Assembly: GCA_963678055.1 (NCBI GenBank)
Contig: OY782679.1
Location: forward strand, 806,001-870,000
DNA from: CAXXOK01 sp963678055
GTDB taxonomy: Bacteria; Bacillota; Clostridia; Christensenellales; Aristaeellaceae
Direction: 5' to 3'
DNA length: 64,000 bases
The notes beneath the pieces are model-generated. The model ran no database searches. It saw only the letters and a list, made by a program, of their open reading frames with translations, and was not told where the DNA came from. The translations under genes were made by a program, and so were the position numbers. Shown here one piece after another: positions 59,414 through 64,000 of the stretch. Every line of letters starts with the position of its first letter. Within the stretch, counting starts at the first letter, position 1.

Positions 59414-60364
59414 ATGACAGCTGAAGCGCGAACACAGCGGACACTATCACGGCATAGGTCGCGGATATTTTTGAAGCGGTATTGGATGCTTTACGCAATG
59501 CTCCTGCTACCGTTGGCTTATTTCTTTATCTTCAAATATATCCCGATGACCTATATTCAGGTTGCGTTTAAAAAGTTTTCTATCACAAAGAGTGCATGGG
59601 AGATGGAATGGGCCAAGAATAACGGGTTTGAGTACTTTATCAAAGCGTTTTCTAACCGCGATTTCCTTTATGCCGTTCGTAACACCTTAACGCTGAACGT
59701 GCTGGGGCTGGTATTCGGATTCCCGGCACCCATCATTTTAGCGCTGGTGTTGAACGAACTGCCGTATCCGCGCTTCAAGCGCATTACCCAAACGGTTGCG
59801 TACATGCCGCATTTCCTGTCCTGGATTATTATTTCCGGCCTTGCGCTACAGCTGCTGGCGACCCGCTTCGGCCTTGTAAACATCGTACTGCGAAATATGG
59901 GGCTGGAAGCCATTCAGTTCCTGGACAACCCCGTCAACTGGGTTTGGACGTATGTATTTCTGGGAATCTGGCAGTCGGTTGGCTGGAATACCATTATTTA
60001 TCTGGCCGCGCTGACAGGCATCAACCCGGAGCTGTATGAAGCAGCCGCTGTCGATGGTGCAAACCGTATGCGTAAGATCTGGCACATTACCTTGCCGGGT
60101 TTGCGGCCTACTATTATCATTCTGCTTATTTTAAGCCTTGGGCAAATTATCGGTACGGAGTTTGACCGACCGTATGCCTTAACCAATACGCTGGTTACAA
60201 GCGTATCCAACGTATTGTCCATCTTTGTGTATAATTACGGTATTAAAGGTACGCAACAATCGCTGGCGACAGCTGTTGGTTTCTTCCAATCGGTTATCGG
60301 CGTTATTTTCCTGGTCAGCGCAAACCTCATTGCCCGGCGTTTTGACGAACGTGGCTTGTGGTAA
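59414..60364 (+). CDS. Sugar ABC transporter permease (LplB family)
   Basis: Inner-membrane permease of 316 residues, related to the product of 4558. It has six predicted helices and the EAA loop LYEAAAVDGANRMRKIWHITLP. GAGGG lies before the ATG. It is followed after 15 bases by its partner permease. The operon has no ATPase and no glycosidase. Confidence 0.92.
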   Translation: MTAEARTQRTLSRHRSRIFLKRYWMLYAMLLLPLAYFFIFKYIPMTYIQVAFKKFSITKSAWEMEWAKNNGFEYFIKAFSNRDFLYAVRNTLTLNVLGLVFGFPAPIILALVLNELPYPRFKRITQTVAYMPHFLSWIIISGLALQLLATRFGLVNIVLRNMGLEAIQFLDNPVNWVWTYVFLGIWQSVGWNTIIYLAALTGINPELYEAAAVDGANRMRKIWHITLPGLRPTIIILLILSLGQIIGTEFDRPYALTNTLVTSVSNVLSIFVYNYGIKGTQQSLATAVGFFQSVIGVIFLVSANLIARRFDERGLW

Positions 60365-60379
60365 GGGGGGGAATGAAGA

Positions 60380-61252
60380 ATGGTTAAGTCAAAGAATTCC
60401 AAAACAGGCGATTATATTGCAGTCATCATCTGCGTATTCCTGATTCTGATCTGTTTCCTGCCGGTATGGAACGTGTTCGTACGCTCCCTTTCGTCCCCGG
60501 CAGCGTTGATTCAGGGTGATGTATACCTTTGGCCCAAGGAACTGGACTTTACAGCCTATTCCCTGGTCCTCAAGGACGCGGCCTATACCTGGGCACTGGC
60601 CTGGACGGCCATGCTGACCATAGGATGTACGGTTCTTTCCATGGTACTGACGACATTGTGCGCGTTTCCGCTGGTATTTGACCAGCTCAAGGGCCGCAAG
60701 CTGATCAACGGACTGATTCTGGTTACGATGTATTTTAACGCCGGTACCATACCCAGCTATCTGCTGTTTAAAAACCTGAACCTGATCAACAGCCCGCTGG
60801 TCATGGTATTGCCGTTCAGCCTGAGCGTTTTCAACATGATTATCATGCGTACGTTCTTGCAGAACATTCCCGTCAGCCTGCGCGAATCTGCGGAGATCGA
60901 CGGCGCAAACCCTTTTAAGATTTTATTTTCCATCTATCTGCCGCTATCCACATCAGTGATCGCAACGCTGTCGCTGTTCTATGCCGTTGGCCGCTGGAAC
61001 GGGTACTCTGATGCACTGATGTTTATGAACCGTAATAAAACCTTTTATCCCATTCAGCTGCTCTTGTACTTTATTATCCAAAGCAAGGACAGTGTAGATG
61101 CAGCCACGCAGGAAGGCTTTTCATCGCCCGGAGCGTCGGATGCGATCAAGGCCGCAACCGTTATGATTGCAACCATCCCGATTTTGATGGTCTATCCCTG
61201 GCTGCAGCGCTTTTTCATCCACGGGGTTACCCTGGGCGCGATGAAAGGCTGA
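60380..61252 (+). CDS. Sugar ABC transporter permease (YtcP/LplC family)
   Basis: Second permease of the importer, 290 residues. EAA loop: RESAEIDGANPFKILFSIYLP. The C-terminus RFFIHGVTLGAMKG is the family signature. The start at ATG 60380 has GGGGGGAATGAAGA upstream, a purine-rich but imperfect site. It pairs with the permease at 59414. Confidence 0.92.
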   Translation: MVKSKNSKTGDYIAVIICVFLILICFLPVWNVFVRSLSSPAALIQGDVYLWPKELDFTAYSLVLKDAAYTWALAWTAMLTIGCTVLSMVLTTLCAFPLVFDQLKGRKLINGLILVTMYFNAGTIPSYLLFKNLNLINSPLVMVLPFSLSVFNMIIMRTFLQNIPVSLRESAEIDGANPFKILFSIYLPLSTSVIATLSLFYAVGRWNGYSDALMFMNRNKTFYPIQLLLYFIIQSKDSVDAATQEGFSSPGASDAIKAATVMIATIPILMVYPWLQRFFIHGVTLGAMKG

Positions 61253-61263
61253 GTTTGATACCC

Positions 61264-61289
61264 AACACACCTTGATGAGGTTGTGTTTA
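61264..61289 (+). other. Intergenic hairpin between permease and binding-protein genes
   Basis: AACACACCT and AGGTTGTGTT form a stem with a small bulge. It takes the same place as the hairpin at 6488-6509 in the first operon and may set the higher level of the binding protein. Confidence 0.35.
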
Positions 61290-61314
61290 TGGTAAAATAA
61301 AAGGAGGGAAACCT

Positions 61315-62919
61315 ATGAAGAAACTGCTTGCGTTACTCTTAAGCACTCTGTTGATCGTTTCCGTAATGGCACCGATCGCATTGGCGGCTGACGATGGATT
61401 TGTTGATGGCAAATTCACGGACACGCGCACCATCACGGTCGAAATCTTTGACCGTAACACCGAGGGTTCGGTCGTGGATGACAATGCGTTCACCGATTTC
61501 ATTAAGGAAAGCATGCTCGAACAATACAACGTCGAAGTTGTATTCCAGCCCACCCCGCGCTGGACGGAAGGCGACGACATTGCCAATTATCTGGCTGCCG
61601 GTACCGCTTCTGATATCAGCTACACCTATAACGATGGTGCAATTCACACCTATTACCAGCAGGATGCAGTGCTCGACCTCCAGCCGCTGCTGGACGAGTA
61701 CAAAGACTTGCTCCCCGACCTGTATGAGTTCCTGGGAAGCAACCTGACCTGGAAAACCGATCCTTACACGGGCGAGACTGAGTGTATTGTGGCGCGTCGT
61801 ATGAACGTTGCCCGCATCAACACCTTCGTTCGTAAGGACTGGCTCGACAAGCTCGGTATGGAAGTACCCACCACCACGCAGGAATTTGAAGATATGCTCT
61901 ATGCCTTCAAAGAGAATGCGGAACTTCTGCTTGGCGATGACGCCGACAAGATGATTCCCTACTCCATGACGGACGATGTGGGCTGGAGAGCCAACAACAT
62001 CCTGTATTCCTTCGTGCCCGATGAGTACACCACCGATAAGTACAACTACCTCTACAGCGATGATCGCCAGTTCCTGCTGCCCGGCGTGAAAGAAGCCGTC
62101 CGGATGCTGAACAAATGGTACAACGACGGCCTGATTCTTCAGGACTTCTCGCTGTACGCTGCAGGCGATGCAACCGAGTACAACCTGCTGAAAGCCGGGT
62201 ATGTCGGTGCTGTTGAAGTCAACTGGGACGATGTCTACCGCAATGCGGAAGAAAGCGTCCACTATATGCTCCAGCAGGCACAGGGCGAAGACGCTATCTT
62301 CATCCCCGTGGATCCGTTCAAAAACGATGCCGGCCTGACCAAGAAGGTCAACTACTCGGCCAATGACCGCTGGATCTTCTTCCCCTCGACCAACACCGAA
62401 CCTCTGGCCTCGCTGCTCTATCTGAACTGGATGGCGAAGTTTGAAAACCGCTTCTTCCTCCAGACTGGCGCAGAAGGCATCAACCACGAGTACACCGAAG
62501 ACGGCACCCTGAAGGCAATCGCGCCTGAGAGCGGCCGCTATAAGATGTCCTCCTCCAACAACATCGATACCACCATGATCATCAATGGTCTGGATCTGGG
62601 CGATGTGGATAAGACGTCTGCGTCGATGGCACTTGGCTATGCGTATGTTGCGCCGGAGCTGATCAAAGAAGCTTTCGCGCTCGCGCTGACCAATGGCGTT
62701 TCCTACGGCAACATCAACCTTGGCGCTGTGGAAGCTGAAGAAGGCATCACTACCGTACTGGCCGACAAACGCGATGTCATCCTCAATGTTGCAATCAATG
62801 CAGCAGTGGAAGACTTTGACGCTGTTTGGGATGCCGGCATGGAAGACTATATGGCTTCCGGCGGACAGGCAATTCAAGACGAGCGCATGGAAAAATATCA
62901 GGCGGCTTTCGGCGAATAA
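61315..62919 (+). CDS. Extracellular sugar-binding protein of the second ABC importer
   Basis: Solute-binding protein of 534 residues. The N-terminus MKKLLALLLSTLLIVSVMA with PIALA before ADD is a type I signal peptide; there is no lipobox Cys. AAGGAGG lies upstream of the ATG. The mature part shows the lobes of a large oligosaccharide-binding protein (RKDWLDKLGMEVPTTTQEFE, NKWYNDGLIL). The substrate is unknown. It ends the operon before a strong terminator. Confidence 0.9.
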   Translation: MKKLLALLLSTLLIVSVMAPIALAADDGFVDGKFTDTRTITVEIFDRNTEGSVVDDNAFTDFIKESMLEQYNVEVVFQPTPRWTEGDDIANYLAAGTASDISYTYNDGAIHTYYQQDAVLDLQPLLDEYKDLLPDLYEFLGSNLTWKTDPYTGETECIVARRMNVARINTFVRKDWLDKLGMEVPTTTQEFEDMLYAFKENAELLLGDDADKMIPYSMTDDVGWRANNILYSFVPDEYTTDKYNYLYSDDRQFLLPGVKEAVRMLNKWYNDGLILQDFSLYAAGDATEYNLLKAGYVGAVEVNWDDVYRNAEESVHYMLQQAQGEDAIFIPVDPFKNDAGLTKKVNYSANDRWIFFPSTNTEPLASLLYLNWMAKFENRFFLQTGAEGINHEYTEDGTLKAIAPESGRYKMSSSNNIDTTMIINGLDLGDVDKTSASMALGYAYVAPELIKEAFALALTNGVSYGNINLGAVEAEEGITTVLADKRDVILNVAINAAVEDFDAVWDAGMEDYMASGGQAIQDERMEKYQAAFGE

Positions 62920-62964
62920 GCTGAAACGCTTGCGATAAAGCATCGCTCATTCACAACGACTACC

Positions 62965-62996
62965 AAGAAGCCGCTTGCCTAGGCAAGCGGCTTCTT
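62965..62996. terminator. Bidirectional terminator
   Basis: A perfect 32-base palindrome: AAGAAGCCGCTTGCCT (62965-62980) followed directly by its complement. It lies between convergent genes at 61315 and 63017. Confidence 0.85.
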
Positions 62997-63016
62997 CTTG
63001 TACGGAACAGTATAGA

Positions 63017-63379
63017 TTACGATTTCGCCTGATCCCTAGCGGCGCAATACAACGCGATGTCTTGAATCAGTTCCTTTGGCAAGGGCTGGTCATATGGCAG
63101 CTGAATCGCACCCTTGGATGTTTTGTATGCCTTGAGCCGATCCTGAAAGTGCACGATGGCCTCTGGCCCGGGGTAGAACCCCAGATGGGATTGATACGCC
63201 GCAAAATGCACGATATAGGAATGTCCTTTGTAGGATGGCATACCCCAGTCGATTAGCTCTTGCGCGTCGGGGAGTACGGCACGGATGATGGCGCGCATCT
63301 CCTGCAGTATAGGTTGCTGCGCTACAGGCTTTTGGGCCAGGTAGGCATCCACGCTGCGCGGCTTATTGCTGGTATCCAT
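63017..63379 (-). CDS. DUF1801 (YdhG-like) protein
   Basis: Protein of 120 residues of the DUF1801 family, with VDAYLAQKP at the N-terminus, AIIRAVLPDAQELIDWGMP (central signature) and LGFYPGPEAI. Some members are called iron chaperones by similarity to frataxin-like folds, but the function is not settled. The ATG at 63379 lies just after the thrS stop, so it may be cotranscribed with thrS. Confidence 0.88.
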   Translation of the reverse strand: MDTSNKPRSVDAYLAQKPVAQQPILQEMRAIIRAVLPDAQELIDWGMPSYKGHSYIVHFAAYQSHLGFYPGPEAIVHFQDRLKAYKTSKGAIQLPYDQPLPKELIQDIALYCAARDQAKS

Positions 63380-63391
63380 AGCGGGGTCCTC

Positions 63392-64000
63392 TTAGTCGAT
63401 GGTTTTATCATCGTTGAGTTTCTTGACCATGGCAACGGCCTCGCTATAGGGCATGGTACCCAGATTATCGCCCTTACGGTTGCGGATGGTTACGGTGCTG
63501 TTTTCCGCTTCGCGGTCGCCCAGTACAAACATGTACGGAATCTTTTGCAGCTGCGCTTCACGAATCTTGAAGCCGATTTTCTCATTGCGCAGATCCAGTT
63601 CACAGCGCAGGTTCTGGTCCAGCAGCATCTGCTGGAGCTGCTTTGCGGCGTCATCGGCGCGGTTGGTAATGGTCAGCACTTTCACCTGCACCGGCGCAAG
63701 CCAGGTGGGGAAGGCACCGGCGTATTTTTCAATCAACAGCGCCAGGGTGCGTTCGTAGCAACCCACGGAGGTGCGGTGGATGATGAAAGGCATTTTTTTC
63801 TGGCCGTCGGAATCGGTATACTCCATACCAAATTTCTGGGCAAGCAGAATATCGATCTGGATGGTGATCAGCGTGTCTTCCTTGCCGAACACATTCTTAA
63901 TCTGAATGTCGAGCTTGGGGCCGTAGAAGGCAGCTTCGTCCTTAGCGACGTGGTAGTCGATGCCGATGTCATCAAGAATGGTTTTCATGGCGGACTGGGC
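63392..64000 (-). CDS. thrS: Threonyl-tRNA synthetase, C-terminal part (cut by window edge)
   Basis: Class II synthetase that charges tRNA-Thr. The frame is open to the right window edge, so the N-terminal part and true start lie outside. Visible are the end of the catalytic core (DEAAFYGPKLDIQIKN, MPFIIHRTSVGCYERTLALLIE with motif 3, quoted in part as HRTSVGCYERTLALL) and the anticodon-binding domain (LAPVQVKVLTITNRADDAA, VLGDREAENSTVTIRNR). About 203 residues are seen. Confidence 0.95.
   Translation of the reverse strand, partial: AQSAMKTILDDIGIDYHVAKDEAAFYGPKLDIQIKNVFGKEDTLITIQIDILLAQKFGMEYTDSDGQKKMPFIIHRTSVGCYERTLALLIEKYAGAFPTWLAPVQVKVLTITNRADDAAKQLQQMLLDQNLRCELDLRNEKIGFKIREAQLQKIPYMFVLGDREAENSTVTIRNRKGDNLGTMPYSEAVAMVKKLNDDKTID

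Noticed and set aside
61339..62943. A minus-strand open frame of 534 codons opposite the second binding-protein gene
   Set aside because: It mirrors the plus-strand gene, has no ribosome site, and its translation is rich in His, Val and Cys in a pattern typical of antisense frames. The plus-strand protein has a signal peptide and family features.

Overview
The window is about 64 kb of chromosome at roughly 50-55% GC by eye, with strong Shine-Dalgarno sites, TTGACA/TATAAT-type promoters and intrinsic terminators. The gene set (lplB/ytcP-type sugar ABC cassettes, a DUF4364 protein, DegV, an EFR1 ferredoxin, a BlaI/M56 pair, the order rimO-pgsA-cinA-recA, and a CIRCE element) points to an anaerobic Bacillota, most likely class Clostridia. 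That placement is inference from gene content. I see no phage, insertion sequence, integrase or CRISPR array, so this looks like core chromosome with accessory carbohydrate and envelope modules.

Layout. 1-3.1 kb: end of an FtsX/LolD-type ABC exporter, a UV-damage endonuclease fused to a DUF1722 domain, and a small lipoprotein. 3.2-12.5 kb: a divergent LacI regulator and a sugar-uptake and degradation operon (two permeases, solute-binding protein, GH2 enzyme, clan GH-A enzyme), with a perfect LacI-type operator just downstream of the operon promoter. 12.5-20.1 kb: a Cache-like/EAL protein, a TetR plus ABC-2 exporter operon, an ECF sigma factor with a membrane partner, and superoxide dismutase. 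20.2-20.9 kb: a tRNA Arg-His-Gln operon on the minus strand with repeated terminators. 20.9-25.4 kb: a BlaI/M56 sensor operon with two operators, and a pseudouridine synthase. 25.4-39.2 kb: housekeeping genes for cell wall (glmM, murG), glycolysis (apgM), lipoprotein processing (lspA), translation (rimO), phospholipids (pgsA), and DNA maintenance (recA, dnaA). 39.7-49.7 kb: recD2, comF, EFR1, an HPr-like protein, DUF4364, tdk, htpG behind a perfect CIRCE, a GNAT protein and secG. 49.8-53.2 kb, minus strand: an ECF-transporter S component, a nonsense-split alpha-toroid gene, a rubrerythrin-like protein, a DUF1858 protein and a heliorhodopsin. 53.4-57.7 kb: secreted envelope proteins (DUF6273-like, two phosphodiester-glycosidase paralogues, an Lgt-like membrane protein). 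57.7-64 kb: tRNA-Lys, DegV, a second sugar ABC cassette, DUF1801 and the end of thrS.

The two ABC cassettes share gene order, lack their own ATPase, and carry the same 15-bp element (one base different) upstream. Both binding proteins have signal peptides without a lipobox. The heliorhodopsin, UV endonuclease, superoxide dismutase and rubrerythrin-like protein together suggest exposure to light and oxygen, although the rest of the window looks anaerobic.

Most notable observations: the heliorhodopsin with its Schiff-base lysine and counterion in place; the UvsE-DUF1722 fusion; a perfect CIRCE at htpG; an HPr-like protein without the phosphorylatable histidine, followed by a possible terminator/antiterminator RNA; the split alpha-toroid gene; and tRNA terminators that share loop sequence as well as stem.
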